Of a stretch of DNA of 32,582 bases, positions 14,358-22,572 are shown piece by piece (position 1 is the first letter of the stretch; each line of letters begins with the position of its first letter). Source of the DNA: Soonwooa sp023440705. Lineage in GTDB: Bacteria > Bacteroidota > Bacteroidia > Flavobacteriales > Weeksellaceae. The DNA lies in contig JAEXRP010000025.1 in the NCBI GenBank assembly GCA_023440705.1, positions 1 to 32,582 on the forward strand, in the 5' to 3' direction. Under the pieces are notes generated by a model that was given only the letters and a program-made list of their open reading frames with translations, did no database searches and was not told where the DNA came from. Made by a program: the position numbers and the translations under genes.

Positions 14358-16130
14358 ATGAACAAACTAAAATACATAGCAGTTATTGCATTTTTGAGCG
14401 GATTCGGAAGCCAAAATTCTTTTGCACAGCTTAAAGAAGAAAAATTGGTTTTGGATAGAAAGCGTGAGCCAGAAGTTAAACGTATCGAAAAAAAGAAAAC
14501 TTCGGTGCAACAAGAGAAAAATTATCCGCCGGAAGCCAAAGCTAATGAAGTTGTAAAGTACGATGTAACGGACGTTCCGCCAGTTTCGGATTTTAAAACT
14601 TCTGAAATTCAAGCTGAGGATATTTCTCCAAAATTCGATTTCGAAAAGCAAAATAACTATTTCCAGATTGGTTATGGCAATTATGGGAAATTCCTTGCTG
14701 ATGCTAATATTTCGGGAAAAGTTAATGATAATGTGGAAGTTGGTGCCGATGTTCATTATTTGTCGACAAGTGGCTTGAAGAAAGAATATGATTGGTCTTC
14801 GAAGCAAAGTCAATTGGGCGCAGGTTTGTTCCTTAATGCTTACACCGAAACTGGAAAATTCAATATTGATGCTAATTTCGGGATGGATAAGTATAATTAT
14901 TATGGTATTTATGCTTTAACGCCGAACGCCGATGTTGATTTGGAACAGAAAGTTAATCGTTTCAAAATCAGTGCGTTTTATGATCATTATTCTAATGAAT
15001 ATCTTAATAATGTTCGTGTAAAATCGTCGATTCTCAGCGATCATTTTGATTCTAAAGAAACACAAGCCGAAGTCTTAGCAAATCTTTCTATGCACGATGT
15101 TGACGTGTATGCAGATACAAAAATGAATGCTGATTTGGGCGTTGGTTTGGATTTGGTGAATTCTAAATTCGGAATTTTGGATAAGAATGAAAGCAATTTG
15201 TTCAATTTTAATTTAGGGCCAAAGTTGACGTTTTATAAAGGAAATTCTTACTTAACAATTGGTTCAGATTTCTCATTTTTTAATCAAAAACATCAAAGTT
15301 TAGTTTTAGAACAAGAAAAAAATAGCAAATTTTATTGGTTTCCAAAAGCTGAATTACAAATCTCAGCAACTGATCAATTCAAGTTTTTTGGTGGTGTTGA
15401 AGGTGGTTTAAAACTAAATTCTTACAACCAATTATTAGAGGAAAATCCTTACATGATTTCGGATTTATATCTAAAACCAACCGAAACAAAATACCGAATT
15501 TATGTAGGAATAAAGGGCGATGTAGACCAAACTTTGAAGTATAACATCAGCGCTGGCTTTAGTAAACAGAATGACATTTTGTTCTTCCATAATAATAGTT
15601 TGATCGATCCAACGATGACGGACACGCGCAAAACTTATGATTTTGCAAATACTTTTGGTGCCATCTATGACAACGGAACAACCAGCGAAGTTAAAGCAAG
15701 CGTTCAGTTTTTTCCTTTAGAGAATTTAGTTTTGGATGGCGAATTTCAATTCGTGAAATATAAATTGGATAATCTTAAAGAAACCTATTACAAACCTTTG
15801 GTACAAACAACTTTCGGTGCGAAATATGCTATGCTAGGGAAGAAGTTAAATCTTGGTTTTAAAGGGATTTTTGTAACGGATAGAACGGCCAACAGCTACG
15901 AATTAACAGAAAATATGGCGACAACTCCAACGACTTATGATATTAAAGAAAATGAAAATCAGAAAGTTGGCGGTTATGTTGATCTAAACTTGTCTGCGGA
16001 ATATAAAGTCCACAAAAATTTCAGTATTTTCGTGCTCGGAAATAACCTTCTAAATACCAAGTATCAGACATTTTATGGATACAAAGTTTTAGGTGCCCAA
16101 GTTATGGGAGGTGTTAAAATTTCCTTTTAA
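14358..16130 (+). CDS. Outer-membrane beta-barrel protein, TonB-receptor-like without plug domain
   Basis: A 590-residue protein with a signal peptide (about 1-23, ending SFA-QLK). A charged, proline-containing region follows (residues about 25-95: KRIEKKKTSVQQ, YPPEAKANEVV, DVTDVPPVSDFKTSE). The rest is a chain of amphipathic strands such as NNYFQIGYGNYGKFLADANI. It ends FSIFVLGNNLLNTKYQTFYG and ...GGVKISF: NNLLNxxY is the usual second-to-last strand motif of TonB-dependent receptors, and the terminal Phe is the outer-membrane insertion signal. No plug domain, TonB box or carboxypeptidase-like domain can be found, and at 590 residues it is shorter than ordinary receptors. It therefore looks like a barrel that lacks the gating plug, perhaps a partner of the exported TPR protein upstream. 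No promoter box was seen in the 106-bp spacer after bla. Confidence 0.85.
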   Translation: MNKLKYIAVIAFLSGFGSQNSFAQLKEEKLVLDRKREPEVKRIEKKKTSVQQEKNYPPEAKANEVVKYDVTDVPPVSDFKTSEIQAEDISPKFDFEKQNNYFQIGYGNYGKFLADANISGKVNDNVEVGADVHYLSTSGLKKEYDWSSKQSQLGAGLFLNAYTETGKFNIDANFGMDKYNYYGIYALTPNADVDLEQKVNRFKISAFYDHYSNEYLNNVRVKSSILSDHFDSKETQAEVLANLSMHDVDVYADTKMNADLGVGLDLVNSKFGILDKNESNLFNFNLGPKLTFYKGNSYLTIGSDFSFFNQKHQSLVLEQEKNSKFYWFPKAELQISATDQFKFFGGVEGGLKLNSYNQLLEENPYMISDLYLKPTETKYRIYVGIKGDVDQTLKYNISAGFSKQNDILFFHNNSLIDPTMTDTRKTYDFANTFGAIYDNGTTSEVKASVQFFPLENLVLDGEFQFVKYKLDNLKETYYKPLVQTTFGAKYAMLGKKLNLGFKGIFVTDRTANSYELTENMATTPTTYDIKENENQKVGGYVDLNLSAEYKVHKNFSIFVLGNNLLNTKYQTFYGYKVLGAQVMGGVKISF

Positions 16131-16162
16131 ATAAAACGCTTTTAAAGAACTTTAGAAATATT

Positions 16163-16236
16163 GGCTGCGTAGTTCAACTGGATAGAATATCAGATTTCGG
16201 CTCTGAGGGTTGGGGGTTCGAATCCCTTCGCGGTCA
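16163..16236 (+). tRNA. tRNA-Arg (anticodon TCG)
   Basis: A full cloverleaf can be folded: acceptor GGCTGCG with CGCGGTC, D-arm GTTC/GAAT, anticodon stem TCAGA/TCTGA with loop TTTCGGC (anticodon TCG at 16197-16199), variable GGGTT, T-arm with loop TTCGAAT, discriminator A. CCA is not encoded. A terminator follows directly. Confidence 0.93.
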
Positions 16237-16240
16237 CAAA

Positions 16241-16269
16241 AAAACATCTTAGAAATAGGATGTTTTTTT
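16241..16269 (+). terminator. Terminator after tRNA-Arg, near-identical to one at 27978-28006
   Basis: AAAACATC (16241-16248) pairs with GATGTTTT (16259-16266) and a T-run follows. The full 29 nt recur after the sulfur cluster with one mismatch. Confidence 0.85.
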
Positions 16270-16349
16270 GTTATTAACAAGTTTTTTTAAATGCTAGCGA
16301 ATATTAGGTTTTCAAGATGAGACCTGCTTTAGTTTTTATTATTTAGCTG

Positions 16350-16368
16350 TTGACTTAAAGAGAGTCAA
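16350..16368. promoter_or_regulatory. Inverted repeat upstream of the Rrf2 gene, possible operator
   Basis: TTGACT and AGTCAA form perfect 6-bp arms with a 7-nt spacer, about 110 bp before the Rrf2 start. It could be a site for autoregulation; I found no second copy before cysH. Confidence 0.3.
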
Positions 16369-16478
16369 TATGCTTTTAAATCTTGTGTTTAATAATTTAG
16401 ACTAGAAAAAAATATGTAATGCTGGAGTTGCTATCGAATATTTTTTATTTAAATAAATTATCTTACCTTGCATTTATT

Positions 16479-16889
16479 ATGATGTCAAAACGTTGCAAAT
16501 ATGCTTTAAAAGCAATGGTCAGGTTAGCTAGAAATTACAATCAAGGCTTTCTGTCTACTTCTGTTATTGCACAAGATGAGAACATTCCCAAGAAATTTTT
16601 AGAGCAAATTCTTCTCGAACTTAAAAGGGTTAAACTTGTCAATAGTAAACAAGGTAAAGCAGGAGGCTATTACCTGCTAAAATCTCCTGATGATGTATCT
16701 TTAGCTGATATTTACCGTATTTTCGATGGTCCTATTGCGCTCACCTCATGCGCTTCGTTAAATTTTTATGAAGCATGTGATGATTGTGTAGATGAAGCAG
16801 TTTGTTACTTGAGAAAAGAATTGATGATCGTTCGTGAAAAGACTAGAAAAAGCATGATGGAGGCTACTCTAACTAAGTTTATTAATTAA
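16479..16889 (+). CDS. Rrf2-family transcriptional regulator of the sulfur cluster
   Basis: An Rrf2-type winged-helix protein of 137 residues from ATG 16479 (or 136 from ATG 16482). An in-frame ATG at 16419 would add 20 hydrophobic residues that do not belong to the family, so I prefer MMSKRCKYALKAMVRLA. The helix-turn-helix and wing are at IAQDENIPKKFLEQILLELK and SKQGKAGGYYLL. Counting from the second Met, Cys90, Cys99, Cys102 and Cys108 (SCASLNF, EACDDC, AVCYLR) fall in the loop where IscR, NsrR and RsrR bind an iron-sulfur cluster. Other Rrf2 members such as CymR instead sense cysteine status through contact with CysK. Its place just before cysH strongly suggests control of sulfate assimilation; whether through a cluster or through CysK is open. 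Confidence 0.9.
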   Translation: MMSKRCKYALKAMVRLARNYNQGFLSTSVIAQDENIPKKFLEQILLELKRVKLVNSKQGKAGGYYLLKSPDDVSLADIYRIFDGPIALTSCASLNFYEACDDCVDEAVCYLRKELMIVREKTRKSMMEATLTKFIN

Positions 16890-16920
16890 AAGTATATTTT
16901 TTTTATTTAAATTCTACTAT

Positions 16921-16955
16921 TTTGATGGGAGTTATAGAATTAATATATATATTTG
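16921..16955 (+). promoter_or_regulatory. Promoter of the cysH operon
   Basis: TTTG (16921-16924) and TATATTTG (16948-16955) match both boxes of the Bacteroidota promoter with 23 nt between them. The ATG of cysH is at 16977, so the leader is short. Confidence 0.7.
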
Positions 16956-16976
16956 CAGCAATTAATTCATAAATCA

Positions 16977-17690
16977 ATGGAAGATAGTCTGAAAATTGAA
17001 TTCGAAAAACTTAAGAAAGTGCTTGTAGAAGAACCTTCTCCAACCGATTTTTTACAAAGCTTGATAGAAAGATTTCCAAATGAAGTTGTTTTCTCTACCA
17101 GCTTTAGCTACGAGGATCAGGTGATTACACATTTGATAAAAGATTTAAATATAGAAATATTCACACTGGATACAGGAAGACTTTTTGGGCAAACCTACGA
17201 AACCTGGACATCCACAAAGGCTTTTTTTCAAAAAAATATTAAGGCGTATTATCCTGATACAGATGAACTGAAAGAATTTGTAACAGAAAATGGCCCTGAT
17301 TCTTTCTATCAATCTGTAGAAAAAAGAATGACTTGCTGCAACATACGAAAGTTACATCCTTTAAGAAAAGCATTGCAAGGGTATAAAGTATGGGTGACAG
17401 GTCTTAGATCAGAACATTCTGTCAACAGACAGAATGTGCCTCAATTGGAGTGGGATCCGGACAATAAGATTATAAAATTTCATCCAATACTTCATTGGAC
17501 ATCGGAGCAAGTGCTAGCGTATGTAAAGAAATATCATTTGCCATACAATCATCTTCATAAAATGGGATTTGTAAGCATTGGCTGCGAACCTTGTACCAGA
17601 GCAGTAAAAGAAGGAGAAGATTTCAGAGCAGGTCGTTGGTGGTGGGAAGAAGCCAACAAAAAAGAATGCGGTCTACATATTCATCAATAA
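16977..17690 (+). CDS. cysH: Adenylyl-sulfate (APS) reductase
   Basis: A 237-residue thioredoxin-dependent reductase that turns APS into sulfite and AMP. Motifs: FSTSFSYEDQ (modified P-loop region), TLDTGRLFGQTY, then Cys120-Cys121 in MTCCNIRKLHPL, GLRSEHSVNRQ, Cys203-x-x-Cys206 in IGCEPCTR, and the catalytic tail ECGLH with Cys231. The CC...CxxC set binds a [4Fe-4S] cluster and is characteristic of APS reductases, whereas PAPS reductases such as E. coli CysH lack it. That agrees with the absence of APS kinase in the cluster. A TTG at 16953 would add 8 residues but overlaps the promoter box, so I use ATG 16977. First gene of the operon; cysD follows after 13 bp. Confidence 0.96.
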   Translation: MEDSLKIEFEKLKKVLVEEPSPTDFLQSLIERFPNEVVFSTSFSYEDQVITHLIKDLNIEIFTLDTGRLFGQTYETWTSTKAFFQKNIKAYYPDTDELKEFVTENGPDSFYQSVEKRMTCCNIRKLHPLRKALQGYKVWVTGLRSEHSVNRQNVPQLEWDPDNKIIKFHPILHWTSEQVLAYVKKYHLPYNHLHKMGFVSIGCEPCTRAVKEGEDFRAGRWWWEEANKKECGLHIHQ

Positions 17691-17703
17691 AAAATAGAAA
17701 AAA

Positions 17704-18612
17704 ATGTCAATACATAAGTTTAATTATTTAGATCAGTTAGAAGCCGAATCTATATACATATTAAGAGAAGTTGCAGGTCAATTTGAGCGCCCTGCCTTAT
17801 TATTCAGCGGAGGAAAAGATAGTATTGTACTGGCTCATTTGGCTAATAAAGCATTCTTCCATGGGAAGATCCCGTTTACCTTTGTTCATGTAGATACAGG
17901 ACATAATTTTCCAGAAGTTTTGGATTTTCGCGATCAATTGGTAAAACAATTAGATGTAAATCTAGCTGTTAGGAAAGTGGAAGACACAATAAAAAGTAGA
18001 AAATTAACTGAGGCTAAAGGTAAATTTCCTAGTAGAAATTGGCTACAGACTTATACACTTCTTGATACAATTGAAGAGTTTGAATTCGATGCCTGTATCG
18101 GAGGAGCTAGAAGAGATGAGGAAAAAGCCCGTGCAAAGGAAAGAATATTTTCTGTCCGTGATGAGTTTGGACAATGGGATCCTAAACTTCAACGTCCAGA
18201 ATTGTGGAATATCTTCAATGGAAAAATTCACAAAGGAGAAAATGTGAGAGTCTTTCCGATCAGTAACTGGACTGAGCTTGATATTTGGAATTATATCCGC
18301 AGAGAGAAAATTGAACTTCCTTCCATTTATTTTTCGCATGAAAGAGAAGTAATCGACTTTGATGGACAGTGGCTTGCTAACTCCCCACATATTTTGTTGG
18401 AGCCAGAGGATATTATCACCACAAAAAAAATACGCTATCGTACCGTAGGAGATATGACATGCACTGCGGCTGTAGAATCTAATGCTGTAAGCATTGATGC
18501 TGTAATTGACGAAATAATGGCCACCAGAATTTCAGAACGGGGAGAGACCAGAATTGACGACAGAGTTACCGAAGCTGCAATGGAGGACAGAAAAAAAGGA
18601 GGTTATTTTTAA
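17704..18612 (+). CDS. cysD: Sulfate adenylyltransferase subunit 2
   Basis: A 302-residue protein, the usual length for CysD. The PP-loop is LFSGGKDSIVLAHLA, and FTFVHVDTGHNFPEVLDFRD, GGARRDEEKARAKERIFS and FPISNWTELDIWNYI are all conserved family segments. With CysN it forms ATP sulfurylase, which makes APS from sulfate and ATP with the help of GTP hydrolysis. It lies 13 bp after cysH and 76 bp before cysN. The 76-bp spacer holds a GC-richer piece (ATGCGCGAGCACACAGTGT) that I cannot explain. Confidence 0.98.
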   Translation: MSIHKFNYLDQLEAESIYILREVAGQFERPALLFSGGKDSIVLAHLANKAFFHGKIPFTFVHVDTGHNFPEVLDFRDQLVKQLDVNLAVRKVEDTIKSRKLTEAKGKFPSRNWLQTYTLLDTIEEFEFDACIGGARRDEEKARAKERIFSVRDEFGQWDPKLQRPELWNIFNGKIHKGENVRVFPISNWTELDIWNYIRREKIELPSIYFSHEREVIDFDGQWLANSPHILLEPEDIITTKKIRYRTVGDMTCTAAVESNAVSIDAVIDEIMATRISERGETRIDDRVTEAAMEDRKKGGYF

Positions 18613-18688
18613 TTATAAAAAATAATTGATGCGCGAGCACACAGTGTATTTTCATCGATAATAATTTATCACTTATTACTAAAATCAA

Positions 18689-19927
18689 ATGGATATATTA
18701 AGATTTATTACCGCAGGAAGTGTAGATGACGGTAAAAGCACCCTTATCGGCAGACTGCTTTACGATAGCAAAAGTATTTTACAGGATCAATTGGAAGTTC
18801 TTGAAAAACACTCCAAAAACAAAAATGAAGATGGGGTAGATCTAGCTCTTTTAACAGACGGATTGCGTGCTGAAAGAGAACAGGGGATTACCATCGATGT
18901 TGCTTACCGTTATTTTTCAACAACAAAAAGAAAATTTATCATCGCTGATGCGCCCGGCCATGTACAATATACACGTAATATGATTACTGGGGCATCTAAC
19001 TCTGATCTCATGATAATTCTAATCGATGCAAGAAAAGGTGTAATCGAGCAAACAAGAAGACACTCTATCATCGCCTCTCTATTACAATTGAAGAAAGTTG
19101 CAGTAGCCATCAACAAAATGGATATGGTAGATTATGCCGAGGAAGTTTATGAAAATATTAAATCAGAATATGCAAAAATTGCTGAAAATTTGGGATTAAA
19201 TGATGTAAGTTATTTTCCAATTTCTGCATTAAAAGGGGATAATATTGTTTCAAAATCTTCCAAAACAGATTGGTATGAAGGAGATTCTCTTTTAGATTAT
19301 CTTGAACAAGTAGCATTAAATGAAGACAAAAATAAAGGAAGTCGTTTTCAGGTGCAATATGTGATTCGACCTCAGACTGAAGAACTACATGATTACAGAG
19401 GTTATGCCGGACAAATACTTAGTGGAAAATTAACAAAAGGAGATAAAATCCGCATTCTTCCCGCAGATCTTACTACTGAAATCGCTAAAATTGAAATCAA
19501 TGGTCTTGAAAAGAATGAAGCTTTTGAAGGTCAGCCAGTAGTGCTTCATCTTGCTCATGATTTAGATATTAGCAGAGGAGATATTTTTGCGACTGAAGAA
19601 CAACTTCCGACTGTTGAAAAAGATCTTGAAATTCTTTTATGCTGGCTAGATCAGAAGCCTTTGCAACTAGGGAATAAATATCTTTTGCAACAAAACAATA
19701 GACTTGTAAAAGCGGTTGTCAAAGAGATCGATTACAAGATCAATGTCAATAACCTTATCAGAGAACAAGCTGATGATGAAATTAAACTGAATGAAATTGC
19801 AAAAGTTAAGCTTCGTACAGCACAACCTTTAGTTTATGATAGCTTTACCCATAACAAAACAACAGGCTCTGCCATCTTGGTGGATGAGACGTCCAATTCA
19901 ACGGTAGCAGCCTGCATAATTCAATAG
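18689..19927 (+). CDS. cysN: Sulfate adenylyltransferase subunit 1, GTPase
   Basis: A 412-residue EF-Tu-like GTPase that activates CysD. G1 is GSVDDGKSTLIGRL, the switch segment is EREQGITIDVAYR, G3 is DAPGHVQYTRNM and G4 is NKMD. Two beta-barrel domains follow (for example GYAGQILSGKLTKGDKIRIL). The protein ends shortly after the second barrel, so it has no fused APS kinase (CysC) domain such as occurs in CysNC proteins. That supports direct use of APS by the CysH of this cluster. The next gene, cysE, begins 4 bp after its stop, which suggests coupled translation. Confidence 0.98.
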   Translation: MDILRFITAGSVDDGKSTLIGRLLYDSKSILQDQLEVLEKHSKNKNEDGVDLALLTDGLRAEREQGITIDVAYRYFSTTKRKFIIADAPGHVQYTRNMITGASNSDLMIILIDARKGVIEQTRRHSIIASLLQLKKVAVAINKMDMVDYAEEVYENIKSEYAKIAENLGLNDVSYFPISALKGDNIVSKSSKTDWYEGDSLLDYLEQVALNEDKNKGSRFQVQYVIRPQTEELHDYRGYAGQILSGKLTKGDKIRILPADLTTEIAKIEINGLEKNEAFEGQPVVLHLAHDLDISRGDIFATEEQLPTVEKDLEILLCWLDQKPLQLGNKYLLQQNNRLVKAVVKEIDYKINVNNLIREQADDEIKLNEIAKVKLRTAQPLVYDSFTHNKTTGSAILVDETSNSTVAACIIQ

Positions 19928-19931
19928 TAAA

Positions 19932-20762
19932 ATGGCAATTTCCAATAAATTGATTGAAAGAATTCAACACACGAAACAAAACAGTATTCACGGATTCTTT
20001 GATAAAAGAATGACAAAAAAATGGGTTAAAGATTTGTATGAAACACTTTTCTTACCTCAAAAAAGCAATACTGAAGATCAGATGAAAAGAAATTTTGAAG
20101 AAATTCAGGAAACGCTTTTTGTGTTGATCCTCTCTTTAGCAGTCAATAAGGATATTGCAGAATCACAGATTAATCTATTTTTTGACGCTTTACCAGAACT
20201 TTATAATCAGCTGGTGCTGGATGCAAAATCTATTTTAGAATTCGATCCTGCAGCTGATTCGTTAGAAGAAGTGTATTTGGCATATCCCGGATTTTTTGCC
20301 ACCTATGTTTACCGTATCTCGCATCAACTATGGCTTCAGGGAGTGAAAATACTACCACGTGTCATTTCAGAATATGCACACAGTAAAACCGGAATTGATA
20401 TTCATCCCGGTGCAAGCATCGGAAAGTCTTTTTTTATTGATCACGGAACTGGGATTGTGATAGGCGAAACATCTGTTATTGGGAACAATGTCAAAATCTA
20501 TCAAGGAGTCACCTTGGGAGCATTAAATGTTTCTAAAGAAAAAGCACATCAGAAAAGACACCCCAATATCGAAGATGATGTAATTATCTACTCGGGAGCA
20601 ACTATTTTGGGAGGAGCAACTACTATTGGAAGAGATAGCATTATTGGAGGAAATGTATGGATTACGCAAAGCGTACCTGCCAATTCTTTGGTCTATCATA
20701 AAAGTGAAATAAAAATAAAAGATAATACGTCATTACCAGAATCGCTAAGCTTTGTGATTTAA
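19932..20762 (+). CDS. cysE: Serine O-acetyltransferase
   Basis: A 276-residue enzyme making O-acetylserine from serine and acetyl-CoA. An N-terminal helical region is followed by the left-handed beta-helix with SEYAHSKTGIDIHPGASIG, FIDHGTGIVIGETSVIG, NVKIYQGVTLGALNV and the RHPNIEDDVIIYSGATILGG turn. The catalytic Asp-His pair is present (His in IDHGTG). The protein ends in ...SLSFVI, with a C-terminal Ile. In the known cysteine synthase complex, the C-terminal Ile of CysE enters the active site of CysK, and cysK is the next gene 29 bp downstream, so complex formation is likely here too. The start ATG lies 4 bp after cysN. Confidence 0.97.
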   Translation: MAISNKLIERIQHTKQNSIHGFFDKRMTKKWVKDLYETLFLPQKSNTEDQMKRNFEEIQETLFVLILSLAVNKDIAESQINLFFDALPELYNQLVLDAKSILEFDPAADSLEEVYLAYPGFFATYVYRISHQLWLQGVKILPRVISEYAHSKTGIDIHPGASIGKSFFIDHGTGIVIGETSVIGNNVKIYQGVTLGALNVSKEKAHQKRHPNIEDDVIIYSGATILGGATTIGRDSIIGGNVWITQSVPANSLVYHKSEIKIKDNTSLPESLSFVI

Positions 20763-20791
20763 TAAAACAGGATAAATAAAAATTATAAAAT

Positions 20792-21703
20792 ATGAAATTT
20801 CAAAATGCATTGGAAACAATTGGGAATACGCCCGTCGTAAGAATTAACAAACTTTTTAGTTCCGACTATGAAATCTGGATTAAACTTGAAAAAAGCAATC
20901 CTGGCGGAAGCATCAAAGACAGAATTGCATTAGCAATGATTGAAGATGCAGAAACAAAAGGATTATTAAGTAAAGACAGTACGATCATAGAGCCTACTAG
21001 CGGAAACACAGGTATCGGACTTGCATTGGTTGCGGCGGTAAAGGGATATAAACTTATCCTTGTAATGCCCGAAAGTATGAGTATAGAACGACGTAAAATT
21101 ATGGAGGCTTACGGCGCAGAATTCGTACTTACACCAAGAGAAAAAGGTATGAAAGGTGCCATTGAGAAAGCCAATGAATTGGCTGAAGAAATACCCAATT
21201 CATGGATTCCAAAACAATTTGATAATCCTGCTAATGTAAAAGCACATGTAGAAACTACCGCTCAAGAAATTTTAAAAGATTTCCCAGACGGTTTAGATTA
21301 CATTATTACAGGAGTAGGAACTGGAGGACACATTACAGGAATCGCAAAAACGGTGAAAGAAAAATTTCCAAACGTGAAAGTAATTGCTGTAGAACCCGAG
21401 TTATCGCCTGTATTAAGCGGAGGAAGTCCAGCTCCACATCCATTACAAGGACTGGGTGCAGGTTTTGTTCCTAGTATTTTGGATGTTTCTCTTTTGGATG
21501 GCGTGATCACAGTAACTAAGGAAGAAGCTTATGAATTTGCCATTAATGCCACAAAAAAAGAAGGACTTTTTGTGGGAGTTTCGACAGGAGCTGCATTAGC
21601 CGCTATTCAAAAATATTTGCCCGAAATACAACCTAGCGCTAAAATTCTTACCATTAATTATGATACTGGAGAAAGGTATCTGTCGGTAGAAGGTCTCTTC
21701 TAA
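20792..21703 (+). CDS. cysK: Cysteine synthase (O-acetylserine sulfhydrylase)
   Basis: A 303-residue PLP enzyme of fold type II. The PLP lysine is Lys42 in NPGGSIKDRIA. The substrate loop is EPTSGNTGIG (about 67-76), and the phosphate-binding loop is GVGTGGHITG. QFDNPANVKAHVETTAQEI is the CysK-type segment. It condenses O-acetylserine with sulfide to give cysteine, the last step of the pathway in this cluster. Genes for both the acceptor-making enzyme (cysE) and the sulfide source (cysJI) are in the same operon. CysK/CysM cannot be told apart with certainty, but the adjacent CysE with C-terminal Ile favours the CysK role. Confidence 0.97.
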   Translation: MKFQNALETIGNTPVVRINKLFSSDYEIWIKLEKSNPGGSIKDRIALAMIEDAETKGLLSKDSTIIEPTSGNTGIGLALVAAVKGYKLILVMPESMSIERRKIMEAYGAEFVLTPREKGMKGAIEKANELAEEIPNSWIPKQFDNPANVKAHVETTAQEILKDFPDGLDYIITGVGTGGHITGIAKTVKEKFPNVKVIAVEPELSPVLSGGSPAPHPLQGLGAGFVPSILDVSLLDGVITVTKEEAYEFAINATKKEGLFVGVSTGAALAAIQKYLPEIQPSAKILTINYDTGERYLSVEGLF

Positions 21704-21726
21704 ACTATTAACTAACAACTACTTTA

Positions 21727-22572
21727 ATGAAAACAAATATAAAATCACCAAAGGTCTATCTTATCGGTGCAGGACCTGGCAACCCCGAACTTATCACTGT
21801 AAAAGCAGTAAAGGCTATTGCAACGGCTGACATTATTCTTTGCGATCGTCTGGTAAGTCCTGAAATTTTGGAAACTTACGTTAATGAAAATACCGAAATC
21901 ATTTACGTAGGAAAAGAGTGTAGCAAAAATGCTTCTACACCTCAGTCTCATATCAATATTTTGATGGTGGAACATGCAAAGCAAAATAAAACTATTGTAA
22001 GACTCAAAGGAGGAGATGTTTCTATATTTTCCAATATTTTGGATGAATTACAAGCTTTAAAACAGAATAAAATTCCTTACGAAATTATTCCAGGAATTAC
22101 AGCCGCTTTAGGTGCAGCGGCATTTGCGGGGATGCCTTTAACAGCAAGAGGATATTCTACATCTGTACGTTTTCTGACCTATTATAAATCAGAGATCGTA
22201 TGTGAAGAATATTGGAAAGAGCTTGCTCTTACAAATGATACACTTGTTTTCTACATGTCCAAAGGAAATCTTTCGCCTCTTGTTGAAAAACTGAAACAGC
22301 TTGACATTTCTGCCGATAAAAAAATTGCAATTATTGAACAGGCGACAACGCCTTTTCAAAAGGTGTACACATCGTCATTTGATGATTTTAACGAAAAAAT
22401 AGGAGACAAAAACTTCGCTTCACCTTCATTGGTTGTTGTTGGCAAAATTGTTAATCTCCACGAAGAGTTTTCTTGGCTTGAAAATGCACAAAAAGAAGGT
22501 CTTTATTTTAAATCAGTGGAAAATGGAAGCCTAATTCCTACAACTCAAAATTTCTTTGATTATGCTGTCTGA
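21727..22572 (+). CDS. cobA: Uroporphyrinogen-III C-methyltransferase (SUMT)
   Basis: A 281-residue methyltransferase that methylates uroporphyrinogen III twice with SAM to give precorrin-2, the first step to the siroheme of CysI. It has YLIGAGPGNPELITVKAV near the N-terminus, DIILCDRLVSPEIL, RLKGGDVSIF, and PGITAALGAAAFAGMPLTARG. The order in the family (SAM-binding GxGPG, then LKGGDP-like loop) is kept, although the usual Pro of GGDP is Val here. It overlaps the start of the flavoprotein gene by 11 bp, so the two are translationally coupled. The later siroheme steps are provided by the fusion gene at 26397. Confidence 0.95.
   Translation: MKTNIKSPKVYLIGAGPGNPELITVKAVKAIATADIILCDRLVSPEILETYVNENTEIIYVGKECSKNASTPQSHINILMVEHAKQNKTIVRLKGGDVSIFSNILDELQALKQNKIPYEIIPGITAALGAAAFAGMPLTARGYSTSVRFLTYYKSEIVCEEYWKELALTNDTLVFYMSKGNLSPLVEKLKQLDISADKKIAIIEQATTPFQKVYTSSFDDFNEKIGDKNFASPSLVVVGKIVNLHEEFSWLENAQKEGLYFKSVENGSLIPTTQNFFDYAV

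Noticed and set aside
16163..16269. A full attL/attR pair with a tRNA 3' end duplication around the sulfur cluster
   Set aside because: The distal repeat matches only the terminator, not the tRNA 3' part, and no integrase is present; only the weaker claim of a repeated terminator is made.
16419..16478. Upstream ATG that would extend the Rrf2 regulator by 20 residues
   Set aside because: The extra residues are hydrophobic and do not belong to the Rrf2 fold, which starts at about MSKRCKYALKAM.
16921..16976. A riboswitch (SAM or similar) before cysH
   Set aside because: The promoter is only about 20 nt before the ATG, leaving no room for an aptamer.
18613..18688. Small GC-richer piece between cysD and cysN as a regulatory RNA
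   Set aside because: Only a short non-palindromic run with no terminator or promoter box; not enough to call a feature.
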